A stretch of 64,000 nucleotides of DNA from positions 496,001 to 560,000 of the forward strand of contig OZ025844.1 in NCBI GenBank assembly GCA_964019425.1, in the 5' to 3' direction. The notes under the pieces were generated by a model. That model was given only the letters and a program-made list of their open reading frames with translations. It was not told the origin of the DNA and searched no databases. The stretch is from Flectonema sp. DT1601 (taxonomy: Eukaryota > Euglenozoa > Diplonemea > Diplonemida > Diplonemidae). This document shows, piece after piece, positions 11,301-23,102 of this stretch. The translations under genes and the position numbers were made by a program. Each line of letters starts with the position of its first letter. Position 1 is the first letter of the stretch.

Positions 11301-14300
11301 GCTAGGTCCCCAGTTCCAACCTGCGCCGTCTGCAACGAAGCTCTCTGCTGTGTGGGTATGTCATATCATGTTAAAGAGAACTAATTACAATAAATATCTA
11401 TTGGCTGATCCCTTGTATGTATTCGAAGTAACTTCTTCACTCAAATAACAAAACAGAGAACTCTTGTACCGCACTTACAGCGGGTCAGTTTCCTAATTAT
11501 ATAGTCGCTGGTGGTACGGCGTGTACTACTGCTTCGGGTTGTAATCCAACTTCATGTGCTGCGGGATTCTTCGGCGATCCAGCTGCGCAATTGTTATGTT
11601 TGACAGATGGAGGGACCTTTACAACTACCGGATGTAGTGAAAATGTCTGTGTAGCAACTACTTTACCTGCGTATTCAATTGCCACAAACCCTTGTACGAC
11701 TGTATCACTGTGTGGTGCTGTTACTTGTACTCCAGGATACAACAGTGGTACTGCTACACCAGCTGTTGTTTGTGCTACTAACGGTGGTTCTTTGACAGGC
11801 ACAGGTTGTGTTCCAAATGTTTGCACCCCTCCAGGTACTGCTGGTATAGCTGGTGTGACATTCTCAGGTCCAAACACATGTACAACTGTTACTGCTTGTG
11901 GAACGATTGCATGTGCCAGAGGGTTCGACTCTACTGGTACTGCAACCATCACTTGTTTAAATGCTGGCGGACCATTCACAAGAACTGGTTGTCGTGGTAT
12001 GTACTTATCTTAGGTTATGTGTGTATGTCTACTTGAAAATGTAATTACAAATAACTTAAAAAACCCAAACAGCCAAAACCTGTACACAACACTTGACGAA
12101 TAACGTCCATGCAGGATACAGTGTTACCATCCCTACATGTACTAACGTTGACCAGTGTGGTACTGTTTCATGTGACATTGGTTACCGTCAAATGACTGGT
12201 GCAACTCCAGCAATTGTCTGTCCAGTAACAAATGGAAACTTCGAGTACTCTGGTTGTGAGGGTATGGTTTTTTATTTTTATTGAGTCAAGGTGTCTACGA
12301 CTTTGATAAAATTGTTAGAGAACTTAAAAAAAAAATACAAACAGTTGTCCCATGTCCAACTGGAGCAAGTGGTGTCCAGTGTACGTGTGATATCGGATTC
12401 ACAGGAACTCCTGTTTGGCAAGCATCAACCAATACATGGACACACACATGTACTATGTTGAACTGTCCACAGTTTGCATCAGGAGCTGGATGTCCGTGTC
12501 AAACAGGTTACACTGGTACCCCTGCCTTCTCAGGTACTGCATGGACCCACACTTGCACCATAGCTGCCTGTGGTCCTAACCAGACCGGTGCTCCAACCTG
12601 CGTGTGCAGTACTGGTTATACTGGAACCCCTGCTTGGAGTGGTACGGCTTGGAGCAATGCCTGCACTGCTTTCACTTGTTCTGGTGGTCTCAGTACAAAC
12701 ATTGATGCACGTTATCTCATCGCTAACCGTCCTTGTACTACGATTGCAAGTTGTGGAGCAGTTACTTGTGCATCTGGATTTGTCACCAACAACCCTAGGC
12801 TGGTGTGTTCATCTCAGAACGGATTATTAACAGCTGTCGGATGTGATGTCGCCGCATGTCCAACTGGTGCGGGACCAGTAGGTGTTTGTCGTTGTCTGAA
12901 CGGATATATTGGCGCCCCTTCACCAACATTCAATGGACAGGTTTGGAGTGGCGTCTGCTCAGCTCAACCTTGTCCAGCTAATACTAACAACGTTGCGGGT
13001 ACATGTGAGTGTTTGACTGGCTACATTGGTAACCCGCAGTGGTCAGGTACTGCATGGACTCACACTTGTACTATATCGACCTGTCCTGCCAATTCCGGAG
13101 GTGCTCCAAACTGCGTCTGTAACACTGGGTTTTCGGGAACTCTTACCTGGTCAACTGTTTCAGATACCTGGATCGGAAGTTGTACGACAGCCTGTCCAGC
13201 AAACTCTGTTCGCACGAACAATATTTGTGTTTGCAACACTGGATACACCGGAATAGTGAACGGAGTTGGAACTGCTTGTAACGCGGTTGCATGTCCAACG
13301 GGAGCATCACCAGTTGGTGTTTGTAACTGTCCAAATGGAACTCCTGCTCCTGTTTGGAATGCTGTTACAAGGACCTGGACTCATGTTTGTAGCACCGCGG
13401 GATGTGGAGCTAATTCTGTTATTTCAGGAGGTATTTGTGTTTGTAATCAGGGATACAGTGGTAGAGTTAATGGTGTCGGAACATGTACTGCAGTAGCATG
13501 TCCAGTTGGAGCTTCACCATTAGGTGTTTGTACCTGTCCAAACAATGGACCAGCACCTGTTTGGAATGCCGTGACTAGAACCTGGACACATATTTGTAAT
13601 ATTCAACCTACTGCCACACTTTCTACTGCAGTTGTTAATGTTAATGTAGCACAGGTAGGTGTAAGTATCCCGGCATTCTTAACTGCTGTTACAGCTCCTG
13701 AAGCTGGTCAGGCGTTGACATTAGTGTGCGTAGCAGGTACTCCAGCAATCTTTTCTACTCAACCAACCCTGACTCTGGTAGGTGTGACAGCTACTTTGGC
13801 ATTTGCTAAATTAGCGGCCACGACAGCCGGAACATCAACGGTCACCTGCACAATTACTGATAACGGTTCCCCTATACTGTCTACTCAGGTAACATTCACT
13901 GTTAATATTGGAAGTGGTGGTGTCATTCCTTGTGGTACTACTGGAGGTGTTTGCACACATGCAGCAGCTGTTCAGGTTGATGTGAATGTGAATTACAACG
14001 CGGCATTCTTAACTACAACTGGTACTACCACAGCTTGTACTGCTGCTACCCCTGGATTGTTCACAACTCAGCCTGCTATTTCAGGTACGGGACAGCTAAC
14101 ATTCGCATCCGGTGCTAACGTTGGAAGCAGTTTAGTAACTTGTACTACGAGAGTGGTTGGAGCAACAACTGGCGGATCAACCTACTCATTTACCATTAAC
14201 ATTGTGACTGTTAGCAATCAGTGGTTGAGAGCTCGAGTAACAACCAATCCTGGAACACTTTCTTCTGCGGCATTTCAAACTGCAATTACGAGAGCACTTG

Positions 14301-15145
14301 CAACCTCTGGAATTACAATTAACGGAATTGATATCAAGTACGCATGTCCTCCTGCAGCATGTGGTGGAACTACTGCAGCTGTGGCAGTTCAGACACTAGC
14401 TTGTCCGGGAACACATGCGCTGAGAGTGGCCGCGTCATGTGTATTTCAATTTGCTAATGAAAGACAAATTGATACGTTGCAAGCAGCTACTGGATCAATT
14501 GTTGACTTCGATATTATCACACAACAGATTGACAACACCCCTGCAAAACAAGCTGAAAGACAAACCGTGCAGACTGCACTAAACGCAGAAGCCACGCGCT
14601 GCAACGCTGGATCCACCACTTGTGCTTTCACCCAAAGCGGAGTACCTCTTGTGTCAGGTTCTAACATTGCACTGACTCCAATTGTCAGCGATGCTACACC
14701 AATTCCTCCTCCTGTTCCGACGACGAGTAGTGACGACAGCAGTTTCCCAGTCTGGGGATGGATATTGATTGCTGCTGGTATTGTTCTTTGTTGTTGTTTA
14801 ATGGTGTTGTTGTACTTCTGTTGTATTAAGAAGAAGAAGAACAAGAACAAGGACAGAGAACTTTCACCATACCGCGAAAAGGAAATGCAAGGATCGGCTC
14901 CTGCACCATACAAAGCAGCAGACGGACCAACATCTTATTCGGATTCTTACTATGAGACCAGCTATGGATCCAGTTATGTTCCAGAAACTTTTACTCCTGG
15001 TGAACGTGTAAGAGCTCAATACATCGACGGTGCTACTTACGACGGTGAAATTTTTGCAGAGGCTGCTGACGGTACGTACAACATTAAATGGTATGATGGT
15101 TCTCACAGTGAAGGTGTCCCTAGCAATCAAATTTCTCGTCTCTAA
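8375..15145 (+). CDS. Large cysteine-rich single-pass surface protein with Tudor-like cytosolic tail (five exons)
   Basis: Exons are 8375-10874, 11020-11355, 11457-11996, 12073-12261 and 12345-15145. All four introns have GTATG donors, AAACAG acceptors and phase 1, giving about 2121 residues. The order is a signal peptide (1-20), then a long ectodomain of Cys-rich modules to about residue 1600. Early modules have the style N-T-C...GC...C.L.C..GY. Middle modules have paired CC. Exon 5 modules follow C-x-C-x2-GY-x-G-x4-W-x4-W-T-H-x-C. About 1611-1815 are two Ig-like or cadherin-like beta domains. A transmembrane helix (about 1989-2014) precedes a Lys-rich stop-transfer and a Ser/Tyr-rich tail. 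The C-terminal 50 residues (from about 2069) read GERVRAQY.DG..Y.GEI...DGTYNIKWYDG, a Tudor/Agenet-like barrel. This is probably an adhesion or sensing receptor. The function is inferred from architecture only. A pyrimidine-rich acceptor lies 45 bases before the ATG. Confidence 0.9.
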
Positions 15146-15151
15146 GAGAGA

Positions 15152-15182
<31 letters not shown>

Positions 15183-15780
15183 AAAAAATAAAAAAAAATA
15201 TGATTACTATTGATCCTGTTGTAGTAGTATCAGTATCTGGTTGTGTACGTTATTGTAGTTAGGTCTCTGAACCTTTTTAGTTATTTGATATCCCTCCCAT
15301 TTTGTCCTATTTTCAAAAAAAAAAAAAGAATTTTTAATGTGAACCGCAATTCGGTCTTCCTCTCTTCCAGATCACTCTTGCACGAGCACTTTTGTTTGCA
15401 ATTATAAAAAAAACAAAAAAAGTAAAATAAAAAAAATGTAAATTTTAAAGATAAAAAAAAAAAAGAGAAAAAAAAAAAAAAAAGAAAAACGCTGGAAGGC
15501 GTGAGTGAGAGTAATAAACCAACATCATCACAGTGCTGAAAGTGCTTTTTATTTCTTTGAATTCAGATTTTTTTTTTTTTTGTTGTTTTTGCAAATGAGT
15601 TTATTGTGCGTGAGAGCTATTGGTAATAAGTACCAATGAAATAGAAACATGAACAACGGTCAAGTCTTTTTCCTTTTCCCTTCTTTCTCTTTCTCTCCCT
15701 CCTAGTTGTAGTTTTTTTTTTTTCTTCTTTTTTTTTTGTAGCACTGTTGTGTTAGTTCGAAGATAATTATACAAGGTGAC

Positions 15781-15820
<40 letters not shown>

Positions 15821-18800
15821 CAGGACGGATACCCTGCCCTTTTATGTTCACCCTCCATAGTTGTAGATTGCGATGGTTTGCCGTTACCTAATGAATGAGT
15901 AGTAGTGCAGATGCCTTTATTTTTCTGCTTTTTTGTCGTTTTTTTTCCCCCATTCTCTTTGAAAACGTAATTCGTTATCCCTTCTTGGTAGTTTTTATTG
16001 TTTTCAGTTGTAGTAGTCACTTTGTAAAGTCACTTTGAGCGTATGAAAAAAGTGCTACGGGTATTTAGGGGAACGATGGAGAATGAGTAACCTGTTGCTT
16101 TTGCTTCAATTAACGTCCGTCATAAATCGTGATGGTCGGTAGCCTAAAGAGGATAGGTTGTCTTTTTTTTTCCTCTTCGATTTCCTCTTTTTTTCTTCTT
16201 TTTTCAATTTTCTAGTAGCAACGCACCTCCGAACTAACTGACTGACATTAGTTGTTTGAAACTTTACTGTTATTTCATTCTGAATGCACATGAAAAGAGA
16301 GCGTTTACATTTTTATGTTTCCCCCTCCCTGTCGAAACGCTGATGTGGTGTTGTTGTCTTATGCATGTAGGCTGTGACTAGCAATTAGTTACTCAAAGAC
16401 CTTTGTTTTCATGTGGCTTTAGTGCTTTAAAAACAGTTGAGGGCTGCTTTTTCACATTCCTATCCCCTCCTAAACTGTAGTTGTTCTTTGTTTTATTTTA
16501 TTTGGAGGGGGGAACGCTTTTTTTTCTTTTCCGATCAATCCCCATATTTAATTATAGACATTATTTTTTCCACTGTCTGCCTCTTACATAGTCACTGCTT
16601 GTAAATATCTTTTTTCCTTCTTTTTTTTTTTTTTTTTTTCCCTGTGGCCGAAAAAAAAAAAAAAAAAAAATGGAAAAGAAAAATAAAATAAAAAGAAAAA
16701 AAAAGTTTTCTTTTGAAAAAAAAAAACATCCTATTGTTATGATTTGCATACAGATATAGGTTTCGAATTTAAAAAAAAAAAAAAAAAATTAACGTCGAAA
16801 GATAAACGAAGAAAAAATATTTGTGAGGTTGTCTTTTTTCATCCCAACAGAGAGGGGAAACAAAAAAAAACATCACATTATTATCGTACCAGTGTGAAAA
16901 CTGAAATTTGTTTATATTAAATAGCGTCCCTTCTGTTAAAGGTGACTCGACAATCCATTGCAGCTACGGAATGAGTCACAGCAACTTTAGACTAAATAAT
17001 TAGAGAGGGATATCTACGCTGTTTCTGTTTTCATTTACTTATTATTTATCTTTTTTATCTTTTTTTTTTTTTTTTTTTTTTTTTTTTGTTGTGCGATGTA
17101 GCCAATAAGAATAATTTTTTTTCTTTCTTTTATCGACCACTCAGATCTGCTCTCTGGAAGATACAGTTGTGCTAGAGTAGGGTAAGTGTAGGATTCCTTT
17201 TTTTCTTTTTCCTCCTCCTCCTCCTCCTCCTCCTCTTTTTTTTCCTCCTGTATCACGTTACCCCTCATTGTAAAAGATAAGATTGCTGTGTATGCGTTTC
17301 TTAAAATAATTCTTTTTTTTTTATTTTTTTTATTAGTAAAAAAAAAATCTTTTCGTGTAAATATTTATCATCTATGTACGCACTGATGCAGTAGAAGGGA
17401 ATCAAAACTTCTGTAATACAGCATTCTAACCCTTCAGTCTGCCACATCGTTTGATAGCAAGCAAGTACTCACCTCAACTGTTGCTAACGTCTATTGCTTG
17501 CTTAAATCAATAATTATAGTGGCTTGGTTTTTTTCTTCTTTTCATTCAACGCTTTCTGTTTGCCTACAAATTGTTGATTTTCCCCCCCAACTCATTCTTC
17601 CTCTCCTATACTCTTTTGATGTTGGGAAGAGGGATTCATCCTTGTTCCTTGTAGTTTGTTGAAAAACGATGAAAAAACAATATACGTAACTAAGGGTGTG
17701 CTTGGCCATAAAATCAAGTACAAGTCCAACTTAGGGATCGACCTCGGGAAAATTTCATTAATTTCTGATGAGATTTTCTGTTTCTTCAGCAAATTTTTTA
17801 TTTTATTTTAAAAAAGTCTTTTTTGACCTTTGTGTTTCAATCTTTTTGATGTTGTTTTTTTTTTTTTTTTTTTTCCCTGGGCAGGGTTTTTCCAGAATTA
17901 TGTCCTTCGTCGTTTTCTTTATTTTTTCCTTCCCTTGATACTTTAGTTGTTCATCTCTCACGGGCATACATTTTTCTTCCTTCCTTTATTCATTATCCTG
18001 TTATCTTTTGAGGAAAAAAAAAATGGTAAGGTCAGGTTGTAGAGTGTATCAGCAAAAGAGCCATACATTGGAATCTATATGGTCATTTTAACAAAAAAAA
18101 AAAAATACTGTGAACACGATTGAGTAAACTACCGTACAGTCACTTAGTATATGCTTGTTCATCATTGAGAGAGGTGGGGGTTCTCTTTGTGAATATTTTT
18201 ATCAATTTTAGCAACTGTTCCGTAAGCATTTCTATTAGCACTAGAGTTAGTTTTTTTTTTCCCCCCCTCCCCCCTTGATTTATTTATCCAAGTCTCCCCT
18301 CCCTCTTTTCTCTCTCTTGTTCTTTCAGTGCTTTCTGATTATTTCAGAGCAATAGCATTGGATGGACGAAAAAAAAAGAAAAAAAAAAAAAAAAAAAACA
18401 ACCCCAAAAACAAAAAAACAAAAAAAAAAATAAAGAGAGGATGATTTCTATATTACTAATTCTTTTATTTTTTTTTCCAATTTTTTTTTTTTTTTTCTGG
18501 GGCAAAATATTCCCTTCCCACTCATCCGTGAACACTAATTATATTAAAAAAAAAAAAAAAAAAAATAAATTAATAATAAGTAAACAGAAAATGAGAGGGA
18601 GGGGTGACGGCCCTATTCGTAGCTGGTTGTTAATCACTTCTTAGCTGATGGCAGCAGCCACAGGAATCCATGAACTAGTTATGCAGAGTATGACTTGTTA
18701 TAATAGGTTATTTCATTTCAAATTTCCCCCATTCCCTCCTCACCCATATCCATTCCAAGTTCTTGTGTTTTTACAATAGTGTTGAATAAAGGAGTAATCG

Positions 18801-18925
18801 TTGTAGAAGTGGACGGTAAGTTTCAACTGCGCTGGTCGAAAGTCTGATTCTTATATCTCCACTAACACATGGGTACCCTTGCACACTTTTTTTTGGTAAT
18901 ACAAATAGAGAACGCTTTAATTAAT

Positions 18926-18961
<36 letters not shown>

Positions 18962-19228
18962 GTTCTTATTCCCTCCCTTTTTCTTTTTCTTTTTTCAAAG
19001 CTCGCATGTCTTTTTGCGGGTTGGATTTCTTTTTTTTTATTTCATTTTTAGGAATCAATCTTCTCCCTCGCTCGCTCTCGCTGTTGTACAGGCTGTTGAG
19101 GTCTTGAACATTGCAGAAAGTGAACACTGCGTCGTCATGTAATCCATGAGTTTATGTATATTTTGTTTATTACTCACAGCTTAAAAATCGGGAAAAAAAA
19201 AAAAAAAAAAAATGTTTTCATCTCCATC
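15146..19228. other. 4-kb gene desert full of homopolymer runs
   Basis: Poly(T) or poly(A) runs of more than 15 bases occur roughly every 200-300 bases, including 15153-15177, 15781-15817, 17058-17087 and 18930-18957. There is a (CCT)n tract at about 17211-17235. Frames here are lysine or phenylalanine artefacts of the runs. I saw no tRNA B-box or other RNA gene signature. It may include a long 3' UTR of the receptor gene and the regulatory region of the next gene. Confidence 0.55.
17211..17235. repeat. (CCT)n microsatellite
   Basis: About eight CCT units on the + strand, embedded in T-rich sequence. Confidence 0.8.
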
Positions 19229-22200
19229 ATGACATCAGCCGCTCTATTAGATATCTGTAAAAGCTCAGAATTACTCTCACTGTGGCCTGACAACCAACTT
19301 AGAAAACTTTTAGACTCTGGGACAGTAATCGATTTCAACAGTAGTGAAGTTGTTATATCTGTAAAGGAATATACCCTACCTGATATATGGATTCTTATAA
19401 ATGGGAGGATCGATGAGAAGAAAGTCTCTGTTGAGGAACCGCAGCACAACGAACTCATTCAAAGAACATCATGTCACGTTGTAAACACTCGAAAGACGTC
19501 AATAAAACAAATCAAAAGTTATAAATCACCTTCAATCCTTCAAGAGAATAGTTTCATAACTAACGGTGTTGAGAGTAATATTTTCATAACGGAGGTGTCG
19601 TCAACTTTGTTGAGAATATCTCACAATCAGATTGTTCAGTCGATTTCGACGTTAAATTCACAACTTCAGTCTAAAATCAACATCTTAATAAAAGCACGTC
19701 GTATTAATAATTTACACACCTGTCACAGAATAACTTATCAGGATTTGAGTTCCTCTCTACTACTCAATTCTGTTTTAGGGAAAGATGCTGACACTGTCCT
19801 TAGTTGTATGCAGCCACGTGTTTTTATACCTGGGGAAGAGATGAAACCAGCAACAGTAGACAAGATGGGTGCTGTTTATTTCATAAAGAGGGGAAAGGCT
19901 GAGTACGTTGCTGGAGATAAAGTTGGAATAAACTCAAAAGAAAATTACGATTATCACCCGCAGGATGATGAAGGAGCTCTTAGTTTGACGTTACCAATTC
20001 CACAGCAGGTGGTGGGTTGTGATGGGGTCAATCACTCTTTAGTCATTCCGCTACCTCATTCGTTATCTACAGTAGCGCCTGTTGTAACTGATAAAGTACA
20101 TCAGGAAATAGTAGCTGATGTCATCAACGTCGACTCAGACGATCATGACTGGAAAAGAGCGATGGAAACACCACCACCAACACCAACAACGACATTAAAA
20201 AGAAACAGATCTTTACAATCACTAAAGAATGGAATCATTGATTTAACATCCTCACTTAGTAAAACAGTTCACAGTTTTCTTGCAATGGAAGCAGAAATCC
20301 CACACCTGGAGATGTCCAGACAGAGAACTACTACTCAAGAAACGGTACTAAATCAGCACTCTAATGTTACTGAAATACATCAGAATGTGGTTGGTGAATT
20401 ATCTATTGTTTTTGGTAGACAGAATACGGGTTTTTATAGGGCTGTTGACATCTGTGAGACTTGGGAACTGACACAGAAAGCTCTCCAAAGTCACACAAAA
20501 CTATTTCAAAAAGTTGTGTCAACAGCGATAACCCACAGACAGAACTGGTTACAAAATGAACGAAGACTGGAGCTCGTATCCGCCAATGCAATGAGTGCTT
20601 TATCCTCATATTTAAATAAGAATCCTCTTATAGCCGCAGTATGTAGTGAAGCTTGTATTGCTGATTTGGTCTTGGCCATGACACCCCAAGTGTACCAACC
20701 AGGGGAAATCATAACAAAAGAAGGACATCATTGTATTGGTTTCTTACTGATTACTTCGGGTGTCGCTGAAATTGAGAAATCCGACTGCGAACAGTCGAAT
20801 ACGTTTTGGAGGAAAGGCGACTGTTTAGGTTCGACGTGTGTGATTTCACATAGCTGGTCTCAAACGGTTAAGGCAGTTAGTTATTGTGATGTGTGGGTTA
20901 TTCGACTCTCACTTGTTCTTCACATAATTCAAAAGTACAATGCAGATGGTATCTACTACACGTTATCGAAATTATTACTCTCACACCCTGACAGATCACT
21001 CTCTGAGATCGTATCACAGAATAACATTAAAATTCCTAATATAATAAAACAAAAAAGACGAGTTGATTTGAATTCCAAAGCGAAACTGCTGACCATTATA
21101 ACGAGAACATCTTTAGCACTCAATACTCCAACACAGACACTTGTTGATCGACTGAACAATGTTAAAAAATCCGAAGCAGCTCCTGGAAAACGACGATGGG
21201 TGAGACCGCTTGTAGTTTGCTCTGATATCAAAATACCCAAATCACTGGAAAAAGGTTATTCTCTTCAAGAGCAATATCTACAAAGTGAAGGAAAAATTGG
21301 CTGTCGAAGTAGGCAAGTTAATACAACTGCGAATCTTATTAATGATGCTGTTCCTCCTTCGAGTGTTGAATTTAAAAATACGATCGGAGATAGCATTCAC
21401 ATCTGTGGTTACAAACGTGGTTTGAAGATCTACGTGAATGGATTCCATTACCACAATGTTGGAATTTCTCAATTAGTTTTTTTTAATCCGATTAAATTAG
21501 AAATAAAATATCGCGATGAGACTTTACTGTTGTCTCCGTCATCCGTTAGCGTTGATTTAATAATGAAATTAGGTTCAATTTGTGATGGGGTTGGAATGGC
21601 ACATGACATATCATATCGCTCTGCTTTACTAGCTGTACCAAGTTCAAAAACTAACTATGTCTCTGGTTTGAGATCTCTGACTGAAGAGTCATTGTTCGAT
21701 AATGACGTCAAGTCAGATCAAAAATTCTTTTTTTCCGGATTTGATGATTCGACTGTTGATCAATTGATTGAAAAAAAAAAAAAAAAAAAAAAATTAAAAA
21801 AAAATTTAAAAAATAAACAGCAAATATTCAGAGTGTTGGTTGAGTCAGATATTGACATGATCCTCCGGGAGATTGAAGTAACTTGTCAGAGTGTTTCTCA
21901 GTTACCTCATTTGATTGGAATTTCTGTTAAAGGTGAATTTTATTTTGAAAATTTCGGTATTGAAACCCCTCTCACTATTATCGTCAATCCAACTTCTTCA
22001 AACAAAGAAGATCGTCAAGCGGTTTCTTTATTTTCACTGAAACAGTTGTCTGCCAGTTCGATTGTAGGAATTCGATTCTTTTGTAGGAAGTCTTCGATGA
22101 CTGAGCGTCGTTCTAAAATTATAAAAAAAACAAAACGACAAAAAAGCTGCAGTAAAATAATTTCAGAGATGTCGAAGAATTCTTGGAACTATTTGTTAGC

Positions 22201-22234
22201 TGATGACGGGAGAAATTTAAAAATATTTTCTTAA
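19229..22234 (+). CDS. Protein with three cyclic-nucleotide-binding-like domains
   Basis: About 1001 residues from the ATG at 19229. I prefer this start to the ATG at 19154 because an acceptor TTATTACTCACAG ends at 19179 and the upstream start reads through a poly(A) run. Three cNBD-like beta-barrels are visible. The first covers about residues 5-80 (IWILINGRID). The second covers about 180-420 (RVFIPGEEM, YFIKRGKAEYV, later GELSIVFGR...RAVDICETWEL) and is split by a low-complexity insert of about 150 residues. The third covers about 475-560 (VYQPGEI, GFLLITSGVAEIEK, GDCLGS, VKAVSYCDVWVI). The arginine- and glutamate-containing phosphate cassette (FGE..L....R.A) is poorly conserved, so nucleotide binding is doubtful. 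The C-terminal 350 residues are unrecognised. An A-rich in-frame stretch (21755-21820) may be a 66-bp intron. Confidence 0.85.
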   Translation: MTSAALLDICKSSELLSLWPDNQLRKLLDSGTVIDFNSSEVVISVKEYTLPDIWILINGRIDEKKVSVEEPQHNELIQRTSCHVVNTRKTSIKQIKSYKSPSILQENSFITNGVESNIFITEVSSTLLRISHNQIVQSISTLNSQLQSKINILIKARRINNLHTCHRITYQDLSSSLLLNSVLGKDADTVLSCMQPRVFIPGEEMKPATVDKMGAVYFIKRGKAEYVAGDKVGINSKENYDYHPQDDEGALSLTLPIPQQVVGCDGVNHSLVIPLPHSLSTVAPVVTDKVHQEIVADVINVDSDDHDWKRAMETPPPTPTTTLKRNRSLQSLKNGIIDLTSSLSKTVHSFLAMEAEIPHLEMSRQRTTTQETVLNQHSNVTEIHQNVVGELSIVFGRQNTGFYRAVDICETWELTQKALQSHTKLFQKVVSTAITHRQNWLQNERRLELVSANAMSALSSYLNKNPLIAAVCSEACIADLVLAMTPQVYQPGEIITKEGHHCIGFLLITSGVAEIEKSDCEQSNTFWRKGDCLGSTCVISHSWSQTVKAVSYCDVWVIRLSLVLHIIQKYNADGIYYTLSKLLLSHPDRSLSEIVSQNNIKIPNIIKQKRRVDLNSKAKLLTIITRTSLALNTPTQTLVDRLNNVKKSEAAPGKRRWVRPLVVCSDIKIPKSLEKGYSLQEQYLQSEGKIGCRSRQVNTTANLINDAVPPSSVEFKNTIGDSIHICGYKRGLKIYVNGFHYHNVGISQLVFFNPIKLEIKYRDETLLLSPSSVSVDLIMKLGSICDGVGMAHDISYRSALLAVPSSKTNYVSGLRSLTEESLFDNDVKSDQKFFFSGFDDSTVDQLIEKKKKKKKLKKNLKNKQQIFRVLVESDIDMILREIEVTCQSVSQLPHLIGISVKGEFYFENFGIETPLTIIVNPTSSNKEDRQAVSLFSLKQLSASSIVGIRFFCRKSSMTERRSKIIKKTKRQKSCSKIISEMSKNSWNYLLADDGRNLKIFS
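21755..21820 (+). other. Candidate in-frame 66-bp intron
   Basis: It starts with GTTGAT at a codon boundary, is almost pure A in the middle and ends in AAATAAACAG, the same acceptor seen in all clear introns here. It is stop-free and a multiple of three, so splicing or retention both keep the frame. If retained it adds 22 mostly lysine residues. The donor is weaker than the usual GTATGT or GTTTGT. Confidence 0.45.
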
Positions 22235-22448
22235 GAAACAAAAATCTCAGTCCTGCTTAACAGAAGTGACTTGAGATAAATTATAAATTTATTACTCCAT
22301 GCTGGTTGTCTGTTGGCATTTACACGAGTTTTTTTTTTTTGTACAATTTGTTCTGAATTATTATTTAATCGGAACTACATCAACTTTCGTTAACAGTTTT
22401 TATGATTACCTGAAATAATAATTATTTAATTTATGTCGTAGATTATCC

Positions 22449-22479
22449 TCCCCCCCATCCCATCCCATCCCATCCCATA
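22449..22479. repeat. (ATCCC)n short tandem repeat
   Basis: About five ATCCC units immediately before the ATG at 22482, so it would lie in the 5' UTR. Confidence 0.8.
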
Positions 22480-22481
22480 AT

Positions 22482-23015
22482 ATGTCGTACTACGCACATC
22501 AACATATCCTCCTGCAAAGGGCGGCAAGTGAATTGATTAGAGAACAATCATTAGTATCCAACAGAAGGATTCCAAAAGAGCAACACCTGCATCGGGAGAA
22601 GGATCGAAGGACTGCAGGTCGGAGGTCATCTCCTTCGATGGTGTCAGCGTGTTCTGGTGCTGATCGCATCACGAAATTTGCGAAACTACAACGACTTCCA
22701 TGTAGTGAAGAGTTGTCGTTGCTTTCAACTTATAAAAAGAAACAGCCAGTCGCTCCACTCAGATCAGATGTTTTAGGTGTTCGTGATCCCGTAAAGACTC
22801 GTGGGCTTTCTCTTTATGAGAGGAGGATGTTAATCAATCCAACGCGTACTTATCAAAATAGTCAGCACCGACATGTGTCAGATCCTCCTGCAGCACCAAG
22901 GTACAAAACTGGTCATTCAGTTTGGGGGATCAAAAAATATAAAAACAAACCAAATCCATCCAACCATCCAACTCAGCACCAAAAACATTCATCAAAGCGA
23001 AAGTTGATTGGGTGA
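22482..23015 (+). CDS. Small basic hypothetical protein
   Basis: 177 residues, rich in Arg, Lys, Ser, His and Pro, with no transmembrane segment and no recognised domain. It looks largely disordered. The N-terminal 30 residues could form an amphipathic helix (HQHILLQRAASELIREQ). The segment LRSDVLGVRDPVKTRGLSLYERRMLINPTRTYQ is the most ordered part and may be a binding motif. Codon use resembles the neighbours and the frame is uninterrupted, which supports a real gene. It lies 247 bases after the cNBD gene in the same orientation. No function is proposed. Confidence 0.7.
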   Translation: MSYYAHQHILLQRAASELIREQSLVSNRRIPKEQHLHREKDRRTAGRRSSPSMVSACSGADRITKFAKLQRLPCSEELSLLSTYKKKQPVAPLRSDVLGVRDPVKTRGLSLYERRMLINPTRTYQNSQHRHVSDPPAAPRYKTGHSVWGIKKYKNKPNPSNHPTQHQKHSSKRKLIG

Positions 23016-23059
23016 TGATTTCGTTATTTTTTTTCCCCCCCCCTCTCTCTTTCTCTTCT

Positions 23060-23102
<43 letters not shown>

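Noticed and set aside
15601-16020. Minus-strand 139-residue frame
   Set aside because: Its length comes from poly-K and poly-F stretches over homopolymer runs; no motif.
22449-22479. (ATCCC)n as telomere-like sequence
   Set aside because: Only about five units, internal and next to a start codon; more likely a simple microsatellite.
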